This document shows, in pieces, positions 7,540 through 15,040 of a stretch of 64,000 bases of DNA. The notes below the pieces were generated by a model. The model did no database searches. It saw only the letters and a list, made by a program, of their open reading frames with translations, and was not told the origin of the DNA. The stretch is from an uncultured Caldimonas sp. (GTDB taxonomy: Bacteria > Pseudomonadota > Gammaproteobacteria > Burkholderiales > Burkholderiaceae), in assembly GCF_946480305.1 (NCBI RefSeq), contig NZ_CAMLJQ010000002.1, forward strand, positions 62,001 to 126,000, written 5' to 3'. The stretch's first letter is position 1. Each line of letters starts with the position of its first letter. The position numbers were made by a program, and so were the translations under genes.

Positions 7540-8985
7540 TTAGGAGGATTGCCTCACGGCGTCCTCCGCCCCTGACTCGAGCCGTGCCAGCCAGCGTTGC
7601 AAACGCACGGCCTTGGCCGGGTTGAGCTGGGCGGCCCAGGCCACCCGCCCGCGGAGGTAGGCACGCGCATCCACGCCTGCGGGTAGCTCGACGGCCGCCA
7701 GCCCTTGCGTCACCGCGCGGTGCAGCAGCGCCTTCAAACGGTCGAACTCGTCGCGCGGCAGGTTGGGGTGGCGGTTGACGACGATGCCGCACACGCGTTG
7801 TCGGCCATCGTCCTTCAACACCTGCGTCTTGCGGGGCTGCAATGCGAAGCCGGCCTCGAGTGCCGCGCGGGCGACCAACAACTCCAGCCTCGGCGCCTGC
7901 CGGGCCAGCGCGGCGTCTCCTGAAAACACCAGATCGTCTGCATAGCGGCTGTACCGAGCGCCCAGGCTTGCGGCCAGCCCGGCGAGGCGCAGGTCGAGCC
8001 CGAAGGCGCAAAGATTGGCCAGCGCCGGTGACGTCGGCGCGCCTTGAGGCAGGTGCGCATCGCGCAGGCGCTGCGCCTGCCGCCAGGTGCAGGCCTGCAG
8101 GTCGCGCAGCCGCTCCAGCACCGGCTCGGGCGTCGCCACCGTGCACAGCGAGGTCAACACGCGCGCCACCGGGGCGGGGTAGCCCAGCGTGCGCCACAGT
8201 GCGTGCACGCGCGAGGCGGCAACGCTTGCGAAGAAGTCCTCCAGGTCGAACCGCAGCACCACCCCCTGCCCCACGTGCTGTTGGGCATGCGTGAGCACCG
8301 AGCGCCCCGCAACGTACCCGTGCACGCACTCGTGCGTGGGCACGTGGGTCAGCAAGCCGTCGAGCAGCTTGCGCTGCAAGGCCTTCAGGTACGGCTGCGG
8401 CGCTTCGAGCAGGCGCCACCCGCCGCTGCGCTTGGCCGTCGGCATGAAGCGGTAGTGCTGTTCGTGAAGCGGGCGCCGGCGCTGCCATGCCGCCGGCAGG
8501 CTCAGGCGCCACAGCGCCTCCGGGTTCAGGCCGAGCCAGGCGGCCACGTCGCCCGGTGCGGGCAACGCGGGCAGCGGCAAGGCGTCCAGCCCGAGCGGGG
8601 GCGGGTGCATCGCCGCCCAGGGCCTGAGGATGTAGCGCCGCATGCGCGGGCCTCGCATCACCTCCCAGGCCCAGAGGAAGTGCCGGTCCTGCTGCAGCCA
8701 GTCGGCCAGTGATTCGATCGAATGCTGTTGCCAGCGGTGCGCCGGCCAACGACCCAGCCGCTCGGCCAGATCGCTCATCCACTCGCCTGGCGCCTCGATG
8801 CATTGCGCCAGTCGCGCTCGCAGCGCGTGCGGCTCGCGCGGGCCGGCGAGCAGCGTGCGGGCGATGCCCAGGGCGGCGAAGCGTCGAGTGGTTTGCTTCA
8901 AGGGATGGCCGGCGTCAGTGCGGCAGCCCAGCCAACCTGCAGGTGATGCGTGAGCCGTCCAGCACGCAAGTGCCGAAGCGCTCAC
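7540..8985 (-). CDS. retron-type RNA-directed DNA polymerase with N-terminal extension
   Basis: Up to 481 aa. The reverse-transcriptase core starts near residue 165: HYRFMPTAKRSGGWRLLEAP, LKALQRKLL, VVLRFDLEDFFASV (motif A aspartate), LPQGAPTSPALANL, the catalytic YADD in YSRYADDLVFSG, and GFALQPRKTQVL. The C-terminal thumb has RVCGIVVNRHPNLPRDE, the position where retron RTs usually carry VTG, then YLRGRVAWAAQLNPAK. About 160 residues of N-terminal extension precede the core, a build reminiscent of myxobacterial Mx162-type retron RTs. No intron, Cas1 or effector domain is fused. The start is uncertain: GTG 8985 has a poorly spaced GAGG, and TTG 8901 is an alternative. The gene is inserted between dps and ubiA, which are normally close neighbours. 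Confidence 0.9.
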   Translation of the reverse strand: MSASALACWTAHASPAGWLGCRTDAGHPLKQTTRRFAALGIARTLLAGPREPHALRARLAQCIEAPGEWMSDLAERLGRWPAHRWQQHSIESLADWLQQDRHFLWAWEVMRGPRMRRYILRPWAAMHPPPLGLDALPLPALPAPGDVAAWLGLNPEALWRLSLPAAWQRRRPLHEQHYRFMPTAKRSGGWRLLEAPQPYLKALQRKLLDGLLTHVPTHECVHGYVAGRSVLTHAQQHVGQGVVLRFDLEDFFASVAASRVHALWRTLGYPAPVARVLTSLCTVATPEPVLERLRDLQACTWRQAQRLRDAHLPQGAPTSPALANLCAFGLDLRLAGLAASLGARYSRYADDLVFSGDAALARQAPRLELLVARAALEAGFALQPRKTQVLKDDGRQRVCGIVVNRHPNLPRDEFDRLKALLHRAVTQGLAAVELPAGVDARAYLRGRVAWAAQLNPAKAVRLQRWLARLESGAEDAVRQSS

Positions 8986-9013
8986 GCCTCGATGTCAACA
9001 CCATGAAAACTCA

Positions 9014-9032
9014 CCATGGGGAAACCCCATGG
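9014..9032. other. perfect hairpin upstream of the reverse transcriptase, candidate part of a retron non-coding RNA
   Basis: CCATGGGG (9014-9021), loop AAA, CCCCATGG (9025-9032): an 8-bp perfect stem with a 3-nt loop. It lies 29 bp upstream of the presumed RT start, in the 131-bp gap between RT and dps, and would be transcribed with the RT. Retron msr RNAs lie in this position and carry short stem-loops of this kind. No flanking a1/a2 repeat pair or priming guanosine could be fixed by eye, so the assignment is tentative. Confidence 0.3.
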
Positions 9033-9116
9033 CGCGAGGCTGCACGAGACAGGCACTCGATGAACCCTTGGCGGGCGGCCGCCGCCGGATGATAGCCAGC
9101 CCCGCCCGCGCGCAGG

Positions 9117-9635
9117 TCAGCTCTCGAGCAGGCTGCGCAGCATCCAGGCGGCCTTCTCGTGCACGTCGAGCCGCTGCGTCAGCAGGTCGGCCGTGGGCTC
9201 GTCGGAGGCTTTTTCCACCACCGGGAACAGGCCGCGCGCCGTGCGGGCCACGCCTTCGTTGCCCTGCACGAGGATGCGGATCATCTCGTCGGCCTTCGGC
9301 GGCTGGCTCGGCACGTCGGGCAGCGAGGTCAGTGCACCGAAGTCCTTGTAGGAGCCGGCAGCCACGTGACCCAGTGCGCGGATGCGCTCGGCGATCGGGT
9401 CCACCGCGTTCCACAGCTCGGTGTACTGCGTCATGAACATCGCATGCAGCGTGTTGAACATCGGGCCGGTGACGTTCCAGTGGAAGTTGTGCGTGGTGAG
9501 GTAGAGCGTGTAGGTGTCGGCCAGCAGACGGTTCAGGCCTTGCGCGATGGCCGCGCGGTCCTTGTCGGCGATGCCGATGTTCACCGGCATCACGGTCTGC
9601 ATTGCGGGAGAGGTCTTGATCTTGTTCTTTGCCAT
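9117..9635 (-). CDS. dps: Dps-family DNA-binding ferritin
   Basis: A 172-aa ferritin-like protein that oxidises and stores iron using hydrogen peroxide and can coat DNA in starved or stressed cells. The ferroxidase-site residues lie in [19 protein letters not shown] and in the following helix ([18 protein letters not shown]). The lysine-containing N-terminus ([10 protein letters not shown]) could contact DNA. The gene is 75 bp downstream of oxyR on the same strand, a natural pairing because OxyR activates dps in many bacteria. The reverse transcriptase gene follows after 131 bp. Confidence 0.95.
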   Translation of the reverse strand: MAKNKIKTSPAMQTVMPVNIGIADKDRAAIAQGLNRLLADTYTLYLTTHNFHWNVTGPMFNTLHAMFMTQYTELWNAVDPIAERIRALGHVAAGSYKDFGALTSLPDVPSQPPKADEMIRILVQGNEGVARTARGLFPVVEKASDEPTADLLTQRLDVHEKAAWMLRSLLES

Positions 9636-9710
9636 CGATCGGTACTCCTGGGTTTGTTGGGGGGACAGTCAGGACAGTCTAGGTGCGTGCCATGGCCGCA
9701 CGGTGACGCG

Positions 9711-10631
9711 TTACGAAAGCCTGCGCACGCCGGGCAGCTCGCACGCATAGATCGCGTTGCGCAGCGCCGCGATCGCCTCGTAGCGCGTGAAGGTGCGCCG
9801 CCACGCCAGCACCACGCGGCGCGTCGGCACCGGCTCGCTGAAAGGAATGTAGGCCACGTGCGTCTGCGGCTCCTTGGGCACGCTCAATTGAGGCACCACC
9901 GTGAGCCCCATGCCGGAGGCGACCATGTGCTTGATCGTCTCGAGCGACGAGCCCTCGAAGCTCTTGCGGATGCCTTCGGCGTCGCTGGAGAAGCGTGCGA
10001 ACTCCGGGCAGACCTCGAGCACGTGGTCGCGGAAGCAGTGGCCGGTGCCGAGCAGCAGCATCGTCTCGCGCTTGAGCTCCTCGGAGGAAATGCTCTGCCG
10101 CTTGGCCAACGGGTGGTTGCGCGGCAACGCCACCATGAACGGCTCGTCGTAGAGCGGCGCCAGTGCCAGCCCCGCGTCCGGGAACGGCTCGGCCATGATG
10201 GCGCAATCGAGTTCGCCGGTGCGCAGCATCTCCAGCAGCTTGACGGTGAAGTTCTCCTGCAGCATCAGCGGCATCTGCGGCACCAGCTCGATCGCGTGCT
10301 TCACCAGCTCGGGCAGCAGGTAGGGGCCGATCGTGTAGATGATGCCCAGCCGCAGCGGGCCGGCCAGCGGATCCTTGCCGCGCTTGGCGATTTCCTTGAT
10401 CGACGCGGCCTGGTCCAGCACCGCCTGCGCCTGGCGCACGATCTCCTCGCCCAGCGGCGTCACGCTCACCTCCGACGCACCGCGCTCGAAGATCTTCACG
10501 TCGAGTTCGTCTTCGAGCTTCTTGATCGCCACGCTCAGCGTCGGCTGCGAGACGAAACACGCCTCGGCCGCACGGCCGAAGTGCCGTTCGCGGGCGACAG
10601 CGACGATGTAGCGCAGTTCGGTCAGGGTCAT
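9711..10631 (-). CDS. oxyR: hydrogen peroxide-sensing LysR-type regulator OxyR
   Basis: A 306-aa LysR-family activator. The N-terminal HTH is visible (RHFGRAAEACFVSQPTLSVA). The redox cysteine pair of OxyR is present in GHCFRDHVLEVC with the nine-residue spacing of E. coli Cys199/Cys208. Oxidation to a disulfide switches it to activate peroxide-defence genes, plausibly dps next door. The start MTLTELRYIVAVARERHFGR at 10631 is the family start; ten extra codons upstream are not conserved. The gene is on the same strand as recG, an arrangement known from oxyR-recG operons, but here a gene for a secreted protein lies between them. Confidence 0.95.
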   Translation of the reverse strand: MTLTELRYIVAVARERHFGRAAEACFVSQPTLSVAIKKLEDELDVKIFERGASEVSVTPLGEEIVRQAQAVLDQAASIKEIAKRGKDPLAGPLRLGIIYTIGPYLLPELVKHAIELVPQMPLMLQENFTVKLLEMLRTGELDCAIMAEPFPDAGLALAPLYDEPFMVALPRNHPLAKRQSISSEELKRETMLLLGTGHCFRDHVLEVCPEFARFSSDAEGIRKSFEGSSLETIKHMVASGMGLTVVPQLSVPKEPQTHVAYIPFSEPVPTRRVVLAWRRTFTRYEAIAALRNAIYACELPGVRRLS

Positions 10632-10890
10632 CACTTCTCTCCCATGCCGGCGTGAAAGCAAAAAGCTATCGGAACCATGGGGCGATTGTGCGCCTGTTGC
10701 GCAGGCACGGGTAGCGGCGGGGAGAGGCCCTGATGGGGAATGCGGCGACCGGTTGACGACGCGTGGCGCTCGCCGTTATCGGCATCCACGCCTTCTCACC
10801 GACGAGGTGGGACACCTGCACCCCGCCTCGTTTCGCCCGTCAAACGCACTCACCGTGGTGCTGCACGGTCTTCTCCATCGAACCTCCAGG

Positions 10891-11865
10891 TCATCTCGTG
10901 CGACACGAAGGTCCGCTGCACGTCATCGAGTTGAAGTCGTATACGGAGGAATGCCCCGGCGTGCCCGTCGGCAACGGAACGCCCTTGGGCACGAAGAAGG
11001 TCGCGGAGTGCGCGCCATAGAGCCCCGCGGGGTAGACGAACGGCTTCAGCACGACGTACCCGTTGTGCACGAACGGCACCGGAGGCTTGGGGATGCCTTG
11101 ACCGGCGACCGGAGGCACGTCGCGAGCGGGCGTCGCCTTGGCAAGGGCCTCGGACCAGGCTTGCGCATCCGCGGAGGTCGCTTTGCGAAGCAGCCCCTGC
11201 CGCACCGCATCCTCGAGGCCGGCGGGCCCTGCGAGCGGCGCTGCAGCATTCTTGAAGGACAGGGGCGTCACAGCGGACGAGGTGACGAACCTGGTTCCCG
11301 ATGTGAGCGGTGCGCCGACAGCCACCTTGCCGTTCGCCGCCGGGTAGACCATGTCCACCGGCTTGCCGAACAAGCCCCTCGCTTTCGGGTTCAACGCTTC
11401 CAGCGTATCGGGCGTGACGTAGAAGTAGCCGCAGGGGCCCCGGTTGTCGTAGGTGCTGATCAGCACCGGTACGTCTTTGGGCAAGCCCGCGACCGCCTGG
11501 CGGTGGTACCCGCTCGCCAGCACGGCCAGGATCCTCGTGCCTTCCGACCACCCGATATTCCAGATGTTCGGCTCGTACGCGCCCAGCATCAGCACGACCG
11601 GCTTGCCTGGGCTGTGGACGGCGACATCGATCTGCGTCGCTTCATGGCCGCTCTGATCGATCTGGAATCCGGTGCTTCGACCTGCATATGCGCCCGCGGC
11701 GAACACAGCATGGTCGGCCGGGAGCTTCAGGTTGGAGAACTTGCAGACTTGCGGGGGCGCCGGTTCCGTCCCCTGCTGTGGCGAGAAGCCGAAGGGCTTC
11801 AGCTCCTCGGCTGCCACCGAAGTGGCCACCCCCATTACGATGGAAAACAACAAGACGAATCGCAC
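10891..11865 (-). CDS. secreted protein of unknown function
   Basis: A 324-aa protein with a clear signal peptide (MRFVLLFSIVMGVATSVAA-EE). I do not recognise the family. Visible features are two segments that look like part of a folded receptor-like or hydrolase-like domain (GKPVVLMLGAYEPNIWNIGW and VPVLISTYDNRGPCGYFYVT) and a conserved-looking end, GHSSVYDFNSMTCSGPSC, with a cysteine pair that could form a disulfide in the periplasm. The gene sits between recG and oxyR, both normally adjacent, so it is probably a later insertion. The 259 bp between it and oxyR hold no gene that I can see. Confidence 0.6.
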   Translation of the reverse strand: MRFVLLFSIVMGVATSVAAEELKPFGFSPQQGTEPAPPQVCKFSNLKLPADHAVFAAGAYAGRSTGFQIDQSGHEATQIDVAVHSPGKPVVLMLGAYEPNIWNIGWSEGTRILAVLASGYHRQAVAGLPKDVPVLISTYDNRGPCGYFYVTPDTLEALNPKARGLFGKPVDMVYPAANGKVAVGAPLTSGTRFVTSSAVTPLSFKNAAAPLAGPAGLEDAVRQGLLRKATSADAQAWSEALAKATPARDVPPVAGQGIPKPPVPFVHNGYVVLKPFVYPAGLYGAHSATFFVPKGVPLPTGTPGHSSVYDFNSMTCSGPSCRTR

Positions 11866-11933
11866 AAATCCTCCAGTGGTGTCTCATGATGCCGCCAAAA
11901 AGACGCCCTTCGCCAGTTGCTGCACGCAACGCG

Positions 11934-14030
11934 TCACGCCTTCAGATACTCCGCCTTCCCCCCCAGCCACCGAGCCACATGCAGCTCAGCCGCGCGCGGG
12001 TATCGGTCCAGCAGCACCTCGGCGGCCCGTCGTGCCTTCGCGACCCAGTGCGCGTCCTCCTGCAGGTCAGCGAACCGCAGCAGCGGCGCACCGGACTGCC
12101 TCGCGCCGAGAAACTCCCCCGGCCCACGGATCTCCAGATCGCGGCGTGCGATCTCGAAGCCATCGTTCGTCTCGGCCATCGCTTTAAGCCGCGACTTGCC
12201 GGTGTCGGACAGCGGCGACGTGTAGAGCAGCACGCACACGCTCGCGACCGCCCCGCGACCCACGCGCCCGCGCAACTGGTGCAACTGGCTCAGACCGAAG
12301 CGCTCGGCATGCTCGATCACCATCAGGCTCGCGTTGGGCACGTCCACGCCGACCTCGATCACCGTGGTCGACACCAGCACGCTCATCTGGCCCTCGCTGA
12401 ACAGCGACATCACGGCCGCCTTCTCGGCCGCCGGCATGCGGCCGTGCAGCAGGCCCACCATGCGGCCGGGCAGCGCCTCGCTCAACTGGCTGTGCGTTTC
12501 GGTGGCGTTCTGCAGGTCGAGGTTCTCGCTTTCCTCGATCAGCGGGCACACCCAGTAGACCTGCCGGCCTTGCGCCACTTCGTCGCGGATGCGCTCGATC
12601 ACCGCGTCGCGCTTGCCGTCGGCAAACACCTTGGTGACGATGGGCGTGCGCCCCGGTGGCAGCTCGTCGATGGTGCTGACGTCCAGGTCCGCGTAGTACG
12701 TCATCGCCAGCGTGCGCGGGATGGGCGTGGCGCTCATCATCAGCAGGTGCGGCTCGAGCTCGCCGCCCTGCAGCTTCTGGCGCAGCTGCAGCCGCTGCTG
12801 CACACCGAAGCGGTGCTGCTCGTCGATGATGGCCAGCCCCAGCTTCGCGAACTCAACCTGGTCTTGGATGACGGCATGCGTGCCGACCACCAGCGCAGCC
12901 TCGCCACTGGCCACGCGTTCGAGCATCTGCTTGCGCGCCTTGCCCTTCTGGCTGCCGGTGAGCCAGGCCACGCCCAGCCCCAACGGCTCCAGCCAGCCGA
13001 CCAGCTTGCGGAAGTGCTGCTCGGCCAGGATCTCGGTGGGCGCCATCAGCGCGCACTGCCAGCCGGCCCCGATGGCAATGGCGGCAGACAACGCGGCCAC
13101 CACCGTCTTGCCGGAGCCGACGTCGCCCTGCAACAGGCGGTGCATCGGCTGCGGCCGTGCCAGGTCGTGCGCGATCTCCTCCACCACGCGGCGCTGCGCT
13201 TCGGTCAAGCGGAACGGCAGCGCCGCCAGCAGCTGCTCCTGCAGGCCTTCGCGCTGGGCCTGCAACGCCGGCGCCTTCAACGAGGCCCGCTCACGCTGCG
13301 CCTGCAGTTGCGACAACTGCTGCGCCAGCAGTTCCTCGAACTTCAACCGCTCCCACGCGGGGTGGGTGCGGTCTTCGAGCGTGGCGAGCGAGACCTCGGG
13401 CGTCGGGTGATGCAGGAAGTGCAGCGCCTCGCGCAGGCTGGGCAGGCGGGGCGGCAGCACCTCGTCGGGCAGGATCTCCGCCAGGTTGGCGCGTGCCAGC
13501 CCTGAGGCCACGGCCTTGCGCAGGTAGGCCTGCGGCAGTTGCGCCGAGGTGGGGTAGACCGGTGTCAGCGCCTCGGCCAGCGGCGTCTCGTCGGTCACCG
13601 CCTTGAAGTGCGGGTGCACCATCTCGCGGCCGATGTAGCCGCCGCGCAACTCGCCGCGCGCGCGGATGCGCTGGCCCACGGCCAGCACCTCCTGCTGGCT
13701 CGGATAGAAGCTGAAGAAGCGCAGGTTGACGGTGTCGCTGCCGTCGTCGAGCGTGACGACGAGCTGCCGGCGCGGACGCATCACGATCTGGCTGTCGGTG
13801 ACGATGCCTTCCACCTGCACCGTGTCGCCGTCGCGCGCATCGCGCAGGCGCGTGATGCGGGTTTCGTCCTCGTAGCGCAGCGGCAGGTGCAGGGCGAGGT
13901 CGATGTCGCGCTGCAGGCCGAGCTTTTCCAGCGCCTTTTGCGGGGCGGACTTCTCGCGCTTCGGGGCGGCGGTGTCGGGGGGCTGGGCGGCGGCCTGCGG
14001 CATGGCGAGCATTCTGCCCGGCGTGGGCAT
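11934..14030 (-). CDS. recG: ATP-dependent DNA helicase RecG
   Basis: A 698-aa superfamily 2 helicase that reverses stalled forks and processes branched DNA. The N-terminal OB/wedge region includes HLPLRYEDETRITRLRDARD and GDTVQVEGIVTDSQIV. The helicase motor has Walker A GDVGSGKTVVA, the DExH-like box IDEQHRFGVQQR and SATPIPRTLAM. The C-terminal lobe includes VCPLIEESE, GLLHGRMPAAEKA and QLRGRVGRG. Length matches the family (E. coli about 693). The start is ATG 14030 or 14006. The upstream start codon overlaps the -35 element of the divergent ECF41-type promoter, so recG and that operon may influence each other. Confidence 0.96.
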   Translation of the reverse strand: MPTPGRMLAMPQAAAQPPDTAAPKREKSAPQKALEKLGLQRDIDLALHLPLRYEDETRITRLRDARDGDTVQVEGIVTDSQIVMRPRRQLVVTLDDGSDTVNLRFFSFYPSQQEVLAVGQRIRARGELRGGYIGREMVHPHFKAVTDETPLAEALTPVYPTSAQLPQAYLRKAVASGLARANLAEILPDEVLPPRLPSLREALHFLHHPTPEVSLATLEDRTHPAWERLKFEELLAQQLSQLQAQRERASLKAPALQAQREGLQEQLLAALPFRLTEAQRRVVEEIAHDLARPQPMHRLLQGDVGSGKTVVAALSAAIAIGAGWQCALMAPTEILAEQHFRKLVGWLEPLGLGVAWLTGSQKGKARKQMLERVASGEAALVVGTHAVIQDQVEFAKLGLAIIDEQHRFGVQQRLQLRQKLQGGELEPHLLMMSATPIPRTLAMTYYADLDVSTIDELPPGRTPIVTKVFADGKRDAVIERIRDEVAQGRQVYWVCPLIEESENLDLQNATETHSQLSEALPGRMVGLLHGRMPAAEKAAVMSLFSEGQMSVLVSTTVIEVGVDVPNASLMVIEHAERFGLSQLHQLRGRVGRGAVASVCVLLYTSPLSDTGKSRLKAMAETNDGFEIARRDLEIRGPGEFLGARQSGAPLLRFADLQEDAHWVAKARRAAEVLLDRYPRAAELHVARWLGGKAEYLKA

Positions 14031-14056
14031 GTCACAACCGCGCAGGCTGTTCCGTC
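14030..14056 (+). promoter_or_regulatory. ECF41-type sigma factor promoter
   Basis: TGTCACA (14030-14036), 16 bp, CGTC (14053-14056). This matches the promoter motif I recall for ECF41 sigma factors (TGTCACA and CGTC with about 16 bp between). It stands directly in front of the operon that encodes an ECF41 factor (15033-15941), so autoregulation is expected. Transcription should start about 6-8 bp after CGTC, leaving almost no leader before the ATG at 14065. The -35 box overlaps the minus-strand recG start codon (14028-14030). Confidence 0.75.
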
Positions 14057-14064
14057 ATGACTGC

Positions 14065-14487
14065 ATGAAGACGGCTTCCTTCCCCGATCTGCTGCGCTGG
14101 CTGCTCGCCGCCGGGCTGGCGGCCAACGGCGCGGCCATGCTGATCGCCCCGGCTGCCTGGTACCACGCGGTGCCGGGCGTCCTCTATACCGGTCCGCTGA
14201 ACCCGCATTTCGTGCGCGACATCGGCTGCGCTTACCTGGTGGCCGCCGCCGGGTTGGCCTGGCGGGCGCTGCGGCCGGCCACCGGGGCGCCGGCTGCCTG
14301 GGCGGGCGCGGCCTTCCTGCTGCTGCATGCCGGCGTGCACGTCGGCGAAACCCTGGCCGGGCTGTGCGGCTGGGGCACCTTGCTGCGCGACGTCCCCGGC
14401 GTGGTGCTGCCGGCGCTCGCCGCGCTGATCCTCGCGCCGGCACCTCGCCCACTCCCTTCCTCGAACCGGAGACCCCTCCATGCTTGA
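14065..14487 (+). CDS. small integral membrane protein in the ECF41 operon
   Basis: A 140-aa protein with about four hydrophobic segments (LLRWLLAAGLAANGAAMLI, CAYLVAAAGLAWRAL, AAWAGAAFLLLHAGVH, VVLPALAALILAPAP). The C-terminal tail PRPLPSSNRRPLHA is hydrophilic. The family is not recognised with certainty; it resembles small DoxX/DUF4345-like inner-membrane proteins. It is the first gene of the sigma-factor operon, and its last codons overlap the next start by 8 bp (ATGCTTGA). The ATG at 14065 lies 8 bp after the -10 element, implying a leaderless or nearly leaderless mRNA. Confidence 0.75.
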   Translation: MKTASFPDLLRWLLAAGLAANGAAMLIAPAAWYHAVPGVLYTGPLNPHFVRDIGCAYLVAAAGLAWRALRPATGAPAAWAGAAFLLLHAGVHVGETLAGLCGWGTLLRDVPGVVLPALAALILAPAPRPLPSSNRRPLHA

Positions 14488-15040
14488 CTGGCTGATCCGC
14501 CGCCGCCTCGCGGCTTTCGAAAAGACCTACGGCTACGACGCGAGCTACGCCCGCGATCTGCTGGCCGCCAACCGCAAGGGCTTCCTGCGCTTTGCCCGTG
14601 TGCAGGCGATGGCCAACTCCCGCGACGGCGTGCCGGCCGAAGCCTGGTACGCCGCGAAGCTGGTGGCCGTGCGGGCTGAAGACTGCGGGCCGTGCACGCA
14701 GCTGTCGGTGAACATGGCACGCGCCGCCGGCGTGGCCGACGAAGTGTTGGCTGCGGTGCTGCGCAACGATCTCGCCGCCCTGCGCCCTGACACCGCACTG
14801 GCCGTGCGCTACACGCAAGCAGCCGTGGCACGCACGCCTGAGCTGCTGGCGCTGGGCGACGAGGTGCGTCAGCGTTGGGGCGAACGGGCCCTCACGTCAC
14901 TGGCGCTGTCAATCACCGCGGCGCGCATGTTCCCGATGCTCAAGTACGCGCTCGGCCACGGTCATGCCTGCGTGCGCGTGCAGGTGGGGCATGAGACGAT
15001 CCAACCACCTGCCTTGCAAGCCGCAGCCGCCCATGCCTGA
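14480..15040 (+). CDS. carboxymuconolactone decarboxylase / AhpD-like protein
   Basis: A 186-aa all-helical protein of the CMD/AhpD superfamily. The redox-type CxxC sits in the expected helix, VRAEDCGPCTQLSVNMARAAG, preceded by AWYAAKLVAV. AhpD-like members act as thiol-disulfide reductases or peroxidase partners. Genes of this family are the commonest partners of ECF41 sigma factors (with oxidoreductases and epimerases), and the linkage is exact here: 8-bp overlaps both with the membrane protein upstream and with the sigma factor downstream (ATGCCTGA). The substrate is unknown. Confidence 0.85.
   Translation: MLDWLIRRRLAAFEKTYGYDASYARDLLAANRKGFLRFARVQAMANSRDGVPAEAWYAAKLVAVRAEDCGPCTQLSVNMARAAGVADEVLAAVLRNDLAALRPDTALAVRYTQAAVARTPELLALGDEVRQRWGERALTSLALSITAARMFPMLKYALGHGHACVRVQVGHETIQPPALQAAAAHA

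Noticed and set aside
7540..8985. Diversity-generating retroelement or CRISPR-associated RT
   Set aside because: No template/variable repeat pair, Avd-like gene, Cas1 fusion or repeat array occurs nearby.
14065..14487. Membrane protein as a classical anti-sigma factor
   Set aside because: It lacks a zinc-finger or cytoplasmic anti-sigma domain, and ECF41 factors use their own C-terminal domain for control.
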